Assembly: GCA_037954235.1 (NCBI GenBank)
Contig: JBBMOA010000012.1
Coordinates: 1,750,001-1,814,000, forward strand
DNA length: 64,000 nucleotides
Reading direction: 5' to 3'
Source of the DNA: Aulostomus chinensis
Taxonomy: Eukaryota; Chordata; Actinopteri; Syngnathiformes; Aulostomidae
This document shows, piece by piece, positions 13,910 to 27,500 of this stretch. The first letter of the stretch is position 1; each line of letters starts with the position of its first letter. The notes beneath the pieces were generated by a model that was given only the letters and a program-made list of their open reading frames with translations, was not told the DNA's origin and did no database searches. Position numbers and translations under genes: made by a program.

Positions 13910-16900
13910 AAGGGTTCCTCCACACAGTCACATAAAAAGTCCAAGAAAAAGAAGAAGCACAAACACAAGGACAGAGATGTATGTCACGGAGTCACATGAG
14001 TCCAGCCATGCTATTGGCCGGCTGAAATGACATCCGTGTCTCTGCTTCCTGTTGTGTGTTTGCAGAGGAACGGCTGTGACGACCAGTTCAGCCTCCTGTC
14101 CAGCAGAGGCAGTGTGGTGAGCTGCATGAGTGTGAGCATGTAGGCCCCCTGACTCGTGAGGGCCCAGTCACTAGCGACTAGTCAAGCATTTGTGTTTCCT
14201 CCGTCCTAGTCAGATAGCAGGCAACTGTATGGCAGGTTTGACCTCTGACCTGAAGCTGGGATGGTTGTGTGTTACCAGGCTCAGGTGTCGCCATCTTGCA
14301 GGATGTGGACAGTAGATTGTGTGTCCTGTGAGTGACTGGTGACTTGTTCCTCTGTCCAATGACCTGGAAAGCCGATTCAGTTCATTATTTCTGCCTTTGA
14401 CGTGTTTGTATGACCCTCCATGACGCTGTCGTGTCTCGCGGTCTGACGCTGTCGTGTCTCGACTCTCAGAGCTCCAGACTGAGTGACGACAGCCGAGTGT
14501 CTCGTGGCTCCAGACTCGACCTGCAGCCGGTGGGTGACGCTGATCTGGAAACTGCTGAGTCGCTGCATGTGTGTGGTGGTGATCAGTTAACACCTGACTG
14601 GGGTTTGTGTTCCACGCCTGAGCAGAAGGTTCTCGGAGGAAATTTTGCTGAAATTTACATGAGAAGTTAAGCTCAAGAATTTGGGATTTTTTCTCCCACA
14701 GAGATGGAAACGTTCATGGGAATAAACCGGAGATTTTGGTGTCATTTCTATTTCTCTGTAACTCAGCATTCCTCCATCACATGCAGGGCTCATTGTCCGA
14801 GTGATCAGCACTGCAGAACCAAAGGGTTCTTGAAGTTCTGTTCACAAGCACATGAGTCGCAAATGCCTTTTTAAAAATGTGTATAACAAAAGTGTGCATG
14901 TTTCTCTGAGAATTCAACACGTCTGTCTGTCTGTGACAGAGAAAGTAGAGCTCCAGCATGAGTCGCTCCCAGCAGCCCTGCTTCATTCCTCTGATTCATC
15001 TCCTCTAACGGGGGCTGGCACAAGAACGTCTCCTGGACACGGCTTCATTTGACATCTGGCGTGAATGCAGGGTTGATGTTGCTGCAACAGCTGGAAGAAG
15101 TGAAAAGCAATTTAAACATGTTAAAGACTGAGTTCACACCAGTTTACCACCAGTTTAAATCTGCGTGAGGTTTTATTTTCTGCTCGTTGGCATGAAGCTT
15201 TACACGGTTGCTCACTGCTCAGGACCAGTGCATCACTACCTGCTGTGAGTTCAGAACTCTTTCTAAAGGTTCGTTCTTTCTCTCCTCGGCTCGTGATCCC
15301 CCCCCCCCCCCCCCCCACCCCTCCAGGCGTCATACACGTCCTCTGACCTGTACAGCCTCAACGGTCCATCGTCCTCCAGAAACGCTTCATCTTTCGACAG
15401 TTACCAGGTCTGTATGCACCAGGCACCCTCAGGGGGACCAGCAGGGCTCTCTAAAGGTTCTGGACCCTTTGTTGATGTCACACTTGGTTCTTTGTCCCAG
15501 TTCTACAGGTCGCTCAGTCACATCAGCCAGCAGCTCTACCGTAGGGTTGGTTCTCCAAACCTCTACCTTTAGTCCACTTACTGAATGGCTGATATGATTC
15601 TTATTGAGATTAACAAAGAGAACCTGGCGGTTCTCCACCAGTGGTCAGACCAGTTGGAGGGAAAGTGTCTGGATATTTGTGTATCAGGATAAAAGTCCTG
15701 GTAGAACCCAGCTGAGATTCCTGCGGTTCTCCTCTCCTGCAGCACATAATTGGTATCACACATAATCCAACATAGTTGTTCTACTTGAAAACCCAGCGAG
15801 TCGACTCGCCATACCTCTTGTTCACTATGTGTCAGCCACGAGGAATACTAGCCCCCTCATTACGTTAGCCTTCAGTGCAGCAGGGAGACGAGTCCGCCAT
15901 CTTGAATTCCTCATGAGGCAAGTGGCAGCGTCTCCGTCTATAGGTGTGAGGCTACGCTAACCCAGCTAGTCACTGAGGAACCTCCCGAACATCGATGACA
16001 TTCATCTAGTCAACAAAACAGACGCCAACCACATGATGATGTCACCGGCTCATTAGCGTTGGCTCTTAGCTACGGTGACTCTCCTAAATATTATATCAGG
16101 TGTGAAGCAAAATGTCCAGGGATCAGAGGTACAAACCATCCGAATCTAAACTACAATCTATGAGCAGCACCGCCAGCTGTTAGCCACCAGCTGTTAGCCA
16201 CACTAGCATGTCTTTGGTGTGTTGATCCTTCACCGTGATGCTAAAGCTAACATCATCATGAATAACTCACTTCCTCTCAGTTTTTATCAATTTGAATTCT
16301 CTGAAGTAAACAATCACAGCCTCTGAGGTCACACATCAACACCATCATGTCTACTGCTGAATTAGCTGTGTGTGTGTGTGTGTGTGGGTGTGGGTGTGGG
16401 TGTGTGTGGGTGTGATGTACAGAGCGCTGTGTATGACGACAGCCACTTCGCTGGGTCACGGCGAGGCGCTGGCTCCACCTCCCATGTAAGATTGTCTTGG
16501 AGTTTTTGCTGTGGCGTTTGAAGTGCAGTAGATTTCTAGACAGTCTGAGGTGGTACCAACAACTAAAAAGAGTGTGTGTGTGTGTAACCTGGTGATGTGT
16601 AGTTTTTGATTCTACTCATTGACCTGAGAGTAATGCCATCACCAGCGTGCTCGCCTGCACCTGTGAATGTGTGTGTGTGCATGCTGGTGTGTGTAGAGGG
16701 AAACATAACTCTGTGTTTTCTCTGCAGCCTTTAGATTTCTCTAGTTACCGCAACTCCAGTTCCAGAACCTCCAGCAGGGCCAGTTCAGCCCGCACCAGTC
16801 CAGTGGTGAGCCCCACGTTACCTTGTTGTTCAAAAACTCCACTATCCGTGACCCGCGGCGTGTACTAGGGAAGCACAGGGATGTTTGGATGTGGACAGAA

Positions 16901-19900
16901 CCTTGGGGGGGGGGTCAGTCTAACTCTAATGCAACGTTAGCTGCTGAATTCAGACCGGCTGTGGACAACCAGCTAGCATAAACAAGCCAGCTGGCTAAAG
17001 CTGTTCCTTGGGATGGTCAGATATGAACTGAATGACTGACAGGTGTCAGTTTTCTCTCCTACAAGACTTCTTATGACTCCAGTATGTAGAAGGAGCCAGC
17101 TACGTCCTGTTCAGCACAGACCTGGAAGTGGTCCAGTTTTTCTAATCTCCAATCCAGGTGTTAGTGGATCCCTGATCCTCCAGGTGGATCAAGGAGACCT
17201 GGACTCTACCCGACCCCCTGGAGAGTTGGTGACCAGACGTTTCTGGACAGTTTAGCTGCTGTTAGCATCAGCCTCCGTTAGCTTCAAGCTAAACATACGT
17301 GGCTTGTTCTTCCTGCAGTCTGGAGCTACAAATATGTGATGCTATTATTCGGGATCAGAGTCTCTTCAGCATTGGCGTGTACTTCAGATGATTTTATAGT
17401 TTTCCTGAGTGATGAATGTTACTGTTCATTTTATTTCCACTTGAGTCATGACTGAACGGTTCTTGGCATCCTGGTGCGTTGCTGTCGGCGAGTGTGTGTT
17501 TGGTCTCACCTGGTGTGGGAGGTTGTGTGTTCTGCTCTGAGAATCATAAACATGAGTTCCAGTGTCATCAGAGCCTCTGTTGATCTTGTCCTGACTGGAA
17601 CGATGTTCTTCTGCCCCCTGGTGGCCACTGCAGGACAACTGCAGCTCTGTGGCCAGTTACTTGAGGAGTGCGGCCGGCAGCGGCGGCGGCCTCCCCAGAG
17701 ACCTGGATGATGTCACTATCCCCGACTTCTCTGACGTGAGTCTGTTTGCTGTGAAGTTGAATTCCTGCGTGACTGTTGTGACGTCACGGTTGCTTGCGCT
17801 TGTCACCCTCCGAGGTCATGTGATCACACCGTCACAGCTGACTCATGTTGACTTGCGGCTGGTTCTCAAACGGGAACGTGTGGCGTGTGTGGTGGGAACC
17901 GCCGGCCCTCCGAACTCACTGCTGTCTCTTACAGACGTGTCTCTCAGATTCTGGGTTTATTTCTGACTTCCCATCTTGAACACTGACAGTTTCCTTACCT
18001 GCACGTTATTTATCCAACATATAGGAGGAGCCTGACATACTGGGGGAGCAGAAGACCCGCCCCCAGCCCTACTCTGCCTCTGATTGGCTCATTCTTGGTC
18101 CCTAGTTTAGGCATGTGAAGTGAGACCAAATCACAGGAAGAGCAGGAGCTGGTGGGACAAACTGATTTCTTTTCGGGGGAGGTTTCAGAGGGACCCTGAT
18201 GTTAGAATTCATCTCACGAACAAAAACTACATTTGAATCGTTGGAAGTGTTGCTTCTGTGTTTGCTGTCAAAAAAACCTGAAGGTCTCCGTCCGTGTGGC
18301 CTTGGCCCCGTGGCCTGCACCCCCCTCCTCCTCCTCTGTCACCGCTCACTCTCACTGTCTCTCCGTCTCCACAGGTGGAGGACAGAGATTACCTGGAGAA
18401 AGTGAGTGAATTCATGAAGAGATAACCAGTTGTTGGTTTAACACACGTCACAGTGGAGCTGCTGAACACTGCCGTGTTGGTTCTGTCTCCAGGGGTCTCG
18501 TGCAGCTTCGGCCTTAACAGCAGCGACCCTCACCTCCTTAGGCGGGACGTCCTCCCGCAGAGGAAGTGGAGAGACCTCCATAACCGTGGACGCCGAGACA
18601 TCCATACGAGAAATCAAGGTAATGATGATCACATGGAGCCAACTGGAAGAGTCTGGTGAAATCAGTATGGAAACAACAAGTTACACTTTTCGAATGGTTT
18701 TAATTTATTTTACATGTTTAGTTGTTGAGTTCAATCTGTGTTGATCTGTGGAAGTTTCAAACGTTTGTATATGACATTAATATGAGGCTGAAAGTTTTTT
18801 CCAAGTTAAAAAAGCTCAAGATTTTCAAAAAAAAATGTCCAAAGACATGATGATAGAAATGACGTGGATCAGGAGGCCCATGGAGACCCTGAACCCTCAG
18901 GAGGAACTGAGAGAGCTCAGGACCGGTCTTCACTCTTCATTTTCTTTCTGCACACACGTCTGTCCTCGTCTTGAATGTCCTCCTCCTCCGCTCGTCTCTC
19001 TGCTTGACCTCTTCTGATGTCGATGCTCTGTGCTTGTCTGCCCGGGTCTTCAGGAGATTCATGAACTGAAGGATCAGATTCAAGATGTGGAGAGCAAATA
19101 CACTCAGAACCTAAAAGAAGTCAAGGTAGAACCCTGAGAACCTCCCAGACTGGCCGGGTTTGCTGAGTTATTGTGCATGTTGAGTGCTTCGTCCTTCACA
19201 TGCATGAACATGAACCTGCAACTGTTCCAGACTGAAAGCTTTAGTGTTTAAATCCTGAAGGACAGTCATACTCCCTGATTGTGGTGCAAATATGAGCGAT
19301 GTCAGTCGTGAGTGACTTCAACGACTTCTGCATGTTTTTGTCTTCACTTCAACGTCTAAACTTGAACTTCCTCCCACAAGGCAGAGGAACATGCGCGGTG
19401 TTCTTCTCTGCTCTTGTGCTCTGTGTTTATCTCATTCCTACTCCACCTGTTAAACTGTGGTACTTTGTGTACTAGGATGCACTCGTGGAGGTGGAGGAGA
19501 AGTATCGCAAGGCCATGGTGTCCAATGCCCAGCTGGACAACGAGAAGAACAACCTGATGTACCAGGTGGACACGCTCAAGGACTCGCTGATGGAGCTGGA
19601 GGAGCTGCTGTCCGAGTCCCGCCGGGAATACGAGGAGAAAGTCAAGGTGTTAACACACTTTTAAACCAGAGAGACATAATGTGCATGTTTCACACACTCG
19701 GAGAGGACGCACCCACAGTGTTGCACAACAGGAACGAGGCCTGCCTGGGACACGCAGGGGCCCTCTGTGACAAGAGCGTAGCGACGGCGGCTGCAATAGG
19801 AAGTCTGAGTTGATGTAGCAGAGCAGCTCCTGACCACGTACGTCCTACGAACTCCTCCTGGGTTTGCCGACACAAACTCTTTAGAAGTCGGACACAGAGA

Positions 19901-21543
19901 GATTGGAATGTTTAAAAGGGGCTGTAGGCCAGTGAGACCACTTCTGTAGATGTAGGTGAGGCCTTTTCCCACTTCAATTATAATGTGGCAGAAATGTTAA
20001 GATGTTCTGACTGGAACGCTCCCCTGTGGTCTGGAGCCACGCGGAGGGCAGAATGTCAGACACTCGGTTAAAGATGGCAGCCGCTCTGTTTAATGGACAC
20101 AGTGACCGTGTGAAAAGAGACAACATTAAAAATGGCCGAGTGGTGTGAAGGTGACCCCCGTGAACAAGTCCTGGCTTCTCTCACTGCAGTGTGGAAGTGT
20201 TGTTCCCTTCCTTTACTAGCGTCCTGCTTCTGAGACGTGTTGGATGTCACGGCTCAGGGCCGTCCTGCGGCAGATGTTCCACACCAGCACTTGAACTTTG
20301 TCTTGTTCTTCACAGGAGTACGAACGAGAGAAACACGCCCACGGCGTTCTCCAGTTCCAGTTCACTGAAATGAAAGAGACGCTCAAACAAAGCGAGGAGC
20401 TGCTAAACGTGAGTATCGGTTCTGCCAGTGTGAATGAATCAGAACCCTGGCTGGGTTCTCCTCCTGTCGCATGTCACTGCTTCTTTTCTCTCCTCTGCTT
20501 TCCAACTGTCGTCCCGCTGCTGTCCAGGAGATCCGTCAGCTGCGTCTCAAGCAGGACGGTTTTGTTAGAGAGATTTCTGACCTGCAGGAAACGGTCGAGT
20601 GGAAGGATAAAAAAATTGGGGTACGACCAGCAAGCTGTTCTGTTGAGCTCTGGGTTTTTAGCCTTCTTCATCATTAACTTCATCTTCTTTGCATGAAACC
20701 ACTTTTCACTTCCTGTACACTTCTCTTTTCATTCTGGCCACCTCTGGGTTCCACGCAGGCCTTAGAGCGACAGAAAGAATACACAGACGCCATCCGAGTA
20801 GAGCGAGATGAGCTCAGAGAGGAGGTGGTGACGCTCAAGGACATTCTCAAGGTATCCTGGAATGTGTCTGAGACCTTTATCACTGAGTCCTGCTCTGAAG
20901 TTGTAGAACTGCAGTGGAAAAATGTCTCCTTGATCGGCTGAAGCTGGAAACATTTGCTGCCTTCATAGTTGTTGAAAAGTTTGAAACGTGGACGCATCTG
21001 AGATCTTCCCAGTGTGGAAAGTTGGTGCTCACAGCTCTCTTCTTCCTTTTGTCAGAAACATGGAATAGTTTTGGGACCTGATCTGAACATCAACGGGGAT
21101 GCCAGCGGGACACAAACTGACGGAGACTCCGGTCCTCCAGCAGCTCAGGAGACTCAGGCCCCGCCCACAGACGGGAACAGCATGCTGGGTAAACACACCT
21201 TCCTTCTTTGTGCATGGCTCAGCATCAAAGTAGCTTTAACTTCAGAATCATACAGACGGATGCATCGCTGCTGGTGCCGGCGGTGCCGGCCTCAGCCTGC
21301 TTGCTTCTCCTTCACCCTCCTCACGTCTGCACTCGTCTCAACTTGTGTGTCTGAGCTTAGAGGGCGACCCAGACTTCAACCAAACACGTTCACAGACTAA
21401 TAACGGCGTGTTTGATTTGATGATGGACAACAAAGTGTGAGTTCTTACCTCAGCCCTGTTTAATGGCCACAATTCCAAAATGTCGGTTCCATTCAGGAGG
21501 CCTCCAGCAGGTCTGGTCATCATCTGCTGCTCCTGCTAACAAT

Positions 21544-21575
<32 letters not shown>

Positions 21576-24500
21576 TTCCTGCTGATTATCCACTCAAAGT
21601 AAGAAAAGACTCCAAAAAATAAACACACATTACAAACCCAGGTCAGGCGTGAAGATCAAATCAACATGTGTTTTTTTTGTGTCCCGTATTTCGATTTCAG
21701 TACTTTAGATTTACAGAGATCCCTCGCTAGAACGCAGTTCACCTTTCGCGGCCTCGCAGTTTTGCAGATTTTTTTTTTAGTGCAGTTTTGCATGCTTTTT
21801 TATATAGCTCATTGAGTTCTGCGTCCTGATTGGCTGTAGGTCATTGTCAATCAATCTCCTCGGTGCCGTGTGTCCTGTACAGCACAGAATGCATTCAGTT
21901 TGCCAAATTTACATAAATCTTTGATTGCTAGCAGTGTGACTCTGGAGTGCTGAACTGTGTGCTTGCTAGTTTCCTCCCCAACAAACCCCACAATGTCGCC
22001 GAAGCGTTCTGCTCCGTCAAAGGCACCTGCGGTAGCACCCACAAGACAGAGGAAGATGCTAACCATCGCACAAAAAGTTGGACTTGTGGACGTGCGAAAG
22101 GAAGGTAGAAGCTATGCGGCAGCTGGTTTTTATGACACTGATATTTTCTACGAAGCTTTGAACTTTGAGAGTTTAAACAAGAGAGAAAAGTGTGAAAATG
22201 TTAATGCCTGTCTGAGAAAAGTTGAAAAGTGTGTAGTGAGGGGTTTTACAGCCTTGAACCATCTATAATAATAGTAAAAAATAAAGCTGACTACTTGGTG
22301 GATTTCACCTATTGCGGGTTATTTTTAGAATGTAACTCCTGCGATTAACGAGGGACCACTGTAGTCCTCCTCTGTGGGACGTTCCTCTGTGAAGGGAACC
22401 AGAAACGTCTCATTCCGTCATTTCCCTTGTAGAAACATCAGGTGCCTTCTAGCGTTTCTCTGCTAACCCTTCTTTGGTACTCACCCTTTAGCTTCTTCTA
22501 ACCATTACTTCAACTCATCTGAAGTCATCCATTTTTAGGTGCTGTTGTTGAGTTCTAGCATTTGTGGTGCAGAGATAAAAGGTGAAATCCTTCAGCTTCC
22601 TCTTCAAACTTGAGACCATCAGGCGTTCTGGGATTGTGAGAACCTTCACGTTGGTGTTCCTCTCTTCTGTTTCCTCCTGCTTCATCTGGCCTCTGCTGCT
22701 CTCTCAATCAATCAGGTGTTCGGCCTTCTCTGACCTCTGCTGTCGCACTTCCTGCTGAAGGGTTGGCTTCTTACATTGATGTCTCATGTGCGAGTGTTGT
22801 GTCCCCCCATCACCATGTGCTCTTCATGATCTCTCAGGCAGCACAGAAGAGTTGAGACGTAGCCGAGAGGAAGAGGCGGACCCACGAGAGCGTCATCCGG
22901 ACACGCTCCAGGAAGGAACGGGTGACTTGAGCTCCAATCAGCTGGGTAATGTTGCTGATGTGGACGCTGTGGAAAGAGAGATGTGTTCCAACAGACAGGA
23001 CGTTGGAGACGAGGATTCTCAGGCTGAAGTTAATGAACTTCCAGCTGTTGATGAAATGGTTTGCGGGCCTCAAGTTGAAGGGTCTGAAAACAGTCCAGAG
23101 GAAAATGTTGCTGGAACGAGCAGCTCGGGAGGAAGAGTCAGTGGTGGTGATGTTCTAGAGATGGCGAACAGCCCAGCAGTAGAGCAGGAAAATGAAGAGG
23201 CGAGAAAGAGAGAGTCACGTCCTTCTGTCGCTGAAGTCGCCAAAGAAGAGTTCATCTCAGAAGCCCATCAAGAACCTGAGAACGCTGAAGAAATATCCAG
23301 TAAGGTTCAGCCGGAGGGTTCTGCTCCGGGGAAAAAGAAGAAGAAAAAGAGGAGAGGCAAAAAGAAAGGAGTGCCCCACGAGGAGAGGAAGCAACAGAGA
23401 GATGTGAAGGAGGAAGATGGAAGTGATCAGGAGAACAGCAAATCAGAAAAAGAAAATGAATCTGTTTCAGCAGCGGAACGTGACATTGATGGTCATGTGA
23501 CTGTCAACAAATCAAAGATGGATGAAGTAAATGTGCAGCAAGATACAGAGGAGACAAATGCAGTGGAACCAGCAGAATCTCAGGCTGAATCCCTGGAAGA
23601 ACCAAGGGTGGAACCTCTTCCAGACGAGCAGAACGACAAACTACACTCAGAGGATTCAGATTTACCTGCAGCCATCGTCACACACGACCAGGTTCCCGAG
23701 GAAGATCCTGAGCCGAACAACAATGCTGCGACTGAATCCGGCTCCCCTGGTCATAATGGTACATGCGATAATTCAGAGCTGATTCCAGAACAAACTCTGG
23801 AACCAGAGAACATGGAGGAAGTAATGAGTTGTGCTGCGGAGGCTGATCGTACTGAGGGTGTTAGAAGCCTGGAGGACGGGTCCAGCATAGACCCACTCAG
23901 ACCTGCAGGTCAGGTCTGCTTCTCAGGAACTTTTGAAGAAGGTGGAGCTGAATCACATGTTCAAAGCCATGTGGACGCTGCTGTGGAACCTGTAAACAGT
24001 TCTGAAAGTGAAACTAAAGCGTCTCTGGAACCTACTGATGACATCACTGATGGCCTTAAAAGCCCGTCGGGCTCAGAGCTGCTGTCAGATTTACCTGCAG
24101 CCATCGATGCGCACATCCAGGTTCCTGAGGCAGTTCCTGAAACGGACAACAATGCTGCGACTGACTCGGGCTCCCCTGGTACTGATAATGGTACATCCGA
24201 TAATTCAGAGCTGAAACACCACCTGTCAGAAGAGGAAAAGCTGAGTGAAGTTGCTCCAGTCAAGCAAGAGAACTCGATGACTGCGACTCAGGCATCGGAT
24301 TTGGACGAGGCAGGAATCCAGATGTGTCTGGTTGATAAATCCAACACTGAAGCTTCCTCAGAGACTGAACTGATAGATCCAGATGGTCCAGAGGAACCTG
24401 GCACCAAGCAGGACCACCAGGATGAAGGTTCATTCACTCAAGATGATCCGGAACATGGGAGCGGCCAAAATGACAGCGGACGTAAAGATTCCTGTCTGCC

Positions 24501-27500
24501 CCCACAGCAGGACAGCGAGGAGGAGGACGGGGATGAGGAAGGCCAGTCTTTTGATTTTGATGACATGGACGTGGAGGCAGCGATCGAGATCAATGATCCA
24601 GAACAGGAAGACCTGGAGGAGGGTGTTGAAGTCGTGGCGGATAAGAGCGACGACGACGGCAGGTCAAGAGAAACCGAGCCGGTCAGTGATGAGGACCAAC
24701 GGCGTTCTGGGGATGACGTGGAAGAGGACGATTCTGCATCTCAAAACAAACTAAAGTCCCAGGAGGACACAACGTCTGAAACAAGGCAAACACAAGGAAC
24801 CGAGCAGGGAAACGTCCCCGACGCAAAGGACGAGAACGTTGAGGAGGCAGCTGTGGAGGAAGAAGGGCTGGACGCCGTCAAACAGGAGCTGCAGGGGGGA
24901 GAAGATGTGGTTTTACCAAAGAGTCCCAGCCAAGTGGGCCGCAACAAAGAGTCAGCGCTGTCTGGGAAAGATGTGAAGAAGAATGGAAAGAAAGGCAAAA
25001 GCAAGGGCAAAGAAGAGTGTAAGATGTCGTAATGTTTCCTTTCGAGGAACCTCAGGTTGACCCTCATGAAGACTCAGACCCCCTTTGAGGTCACTGACCC
25101 TGCTACGCAGAGCTCGTTTGCCTTTCAGACGCCTTCAAGTGTTTGAGCTCAGAAAATCGGATCCAACTTCCCCGAATGGCCCTTTAAATATCTATGAGAA
25201 GGATCATTGTCTTGGCAGTTTTAAATTATGCAAGTTTTATAGCAAGACGTTCCTTCTTTGTTTCCTTTTAATAATTCTTTCAAAAACTTTCGAAGGAATT
25301 AGCAAAGACCCTTTTTTGTTGAGGTCTGAGGGAAGGTTGAAGCCGACTTGTCTGGAAAGGCTTCTGGGCTTCTGACAGGTTCTCAGGTTTGAAATGAAGG
25401 GACGGTGCTGGCGCTGACGCCTGCTGGTAAAAATGAAGGCTGCACTCTGGTATTTGTCACCATGCAGTGGCAAAGTTCAACTCCTTGTTTGGTTCCTTTG
25501 CTGTGTTGCGTTTGTCATTAATTCAGTTTCTAATTTTTCTGTCCATGATTTTCTGCTGGTTTTCAAAGCGGAAACCTCACTGCACTTCCCCTGAGAAACG
25601 TCGCTTTACATCGCTCTTTGGCTAAAACGTCCATTTCAATTGAAAACTGTAATTTCTAGAGATGAGAGTGTTACTTTGAGTTGTGCTTGATGTTGTTGAT
25701 GAATGAGGAAGATGCACACTTGAGATACTTGATGAAGAGCGTTCTGCTGTGTCGTACGTCATAGCTCATACGTGTGACCTGGTGAAACCGTCGTGCTCCT
25801 GCTCGGTTCGTCCTGAAGAACAAACAAATGCACAGAAACTGTTGGCTGCACTCGATGTAAACGACGACAGTGAGATGTCAATAAATGTGTCGCTGTGACT
25901 GATCTCAAGTGTTGATGCGAATCTGTTTTGGTCGTGACGGAACTCAGACACCAACAGGCTTGATCGCCGTCACATTGACGCTGCAGAGTTTTTGCATGCT
26001 AACCAGCACCCCCTCACACTCCGCTCCAACCCCCACCCCCTCCCGGATGCCTGCACTGTTGCATGCATCAGCCTCCCCCACTGACCCAGCCTCACCCCCT
26101 CCATGTCTTTGGCTCCACCCACCCTGGTATGTTGACTTACTTTACCTTGAAAGAATGCTAGTCATTTGAGGACGCTGGGACTCTGACGTGACCCGAACTT
26201 TTCTGATTGAACTTGCAGAGATTCGTCTGAGGAAGCTGGTGGACGAGCGGGAAAAAATGATCGAGCAGGTGAGTCGACAGTTCACCTGTCAGACGCGTGT
26301 AGATCAGCCCCGTGTGGCAACACTGTTACATTTTGAAATCATTGTGAAAAATCGTATGCTGACAGAAAAAATTAACAACAAAAATAAAATGTAGTCTTCT
26401 TTTAGTTTTATTGAGTGTAAAACCACAATAAAAGCACCTCATGTCTGAAGACCCGACTGGAAAGAAATTTCCCTGTAAGAGGGGCGACGTAAACCTTGGA
26501 GAGTTTAAGTACTGAAATATGAAGCATGTCAATGCTCAGTCGTGTCCGGTGACACTCGCCATTCCCTCGTAGGTGACGTGACCACGCTTGCTGGAGCCCC
26601 TAAAAGTTGTTCATAGGTGAGTCCAATATGAGTTGTTAAAAAGGTTTAACCCTCACATACCGTTCAAGTCCCTTACCTTCACAGTGGGTCAAAATTGACC
26701 CGGCCCAGGAACTGCCCTTGTAGCAAGTATTTTCAGTAAAGTTATGACCCCAAACCTGTTCATAATGTTTGAATGACCTGTGCTACTTCAAAAAATGATT
26801 GATTTGTCCTTCCTGAATGTTTCAAGGACCAGGGAAAGTGTATTTTTTAAGTTTTAACACCACTCGTGATTGGTGAATTATATATTTTGGAGAAGAACAT
26901 CTATTACACAGGATAATTTCATGTAATAAAAAAAGTCATAATGATTTGAATTTATTCTATTCCATCCATGTTCCCCCTCTTCTCCTGTTGAGGGTGGTGG
27001 GGGTGGAGCCTATCCCAGAAGCCTTCCCCCTGGACAGGTCACCAGTCCATGGCAGGGCCAACACATAGAGACAGACAACCATTGGCTCTCCCAGCCACGC
27101 CTACGGTCAATTTAGAGTCTGGATCAACCTGGTCCCTCTTGATGTCTTTGGACTGTGGAGGAAGCTGGAGTACCAGAGAGAACCCAGCAGGAACAGGGAG
27201 AACATGCAGACTCCACACAGCCTCCCGAGCCGGGACTCTAACCCAGAATCTTCTTGCTGGGAGGCCACAGTGCGACTGTGGCCACTGCACCCCCGTGGAT
27301 CCTTCTTGAGCTGGGCCAGGCTCAGATTCCTGCGCTGCCCTCACGAATGCTGCTGAGGCTTCTGTGCGGGGAGGCGTTGTCGTTTTTGCGTGGACGAGCC
27401 ACAAGGGCCTTTCCCAGCTCCTCCAAAAAGAACCGATGACGAGGGGCCAGTGGGCGGTTTTCCTCTTGCAGCTGTTTGTGCCTGTGACTTCACCAAGATT

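Noticed and set aside
13725..14030. Arg-Glu, Ser-Leu and similar dipeptide frames
   Set aside because: Translations of the TC microsatellite; only the short Lys-rich exon at 13913-13978 is supported.
23961..24263. Minus-strand and shifted frames inside the acidic lrrfip1 exon
   Set aside because: Shadows of the long open plus-strand exon, which has matching splice phase and polyadenylation signal.
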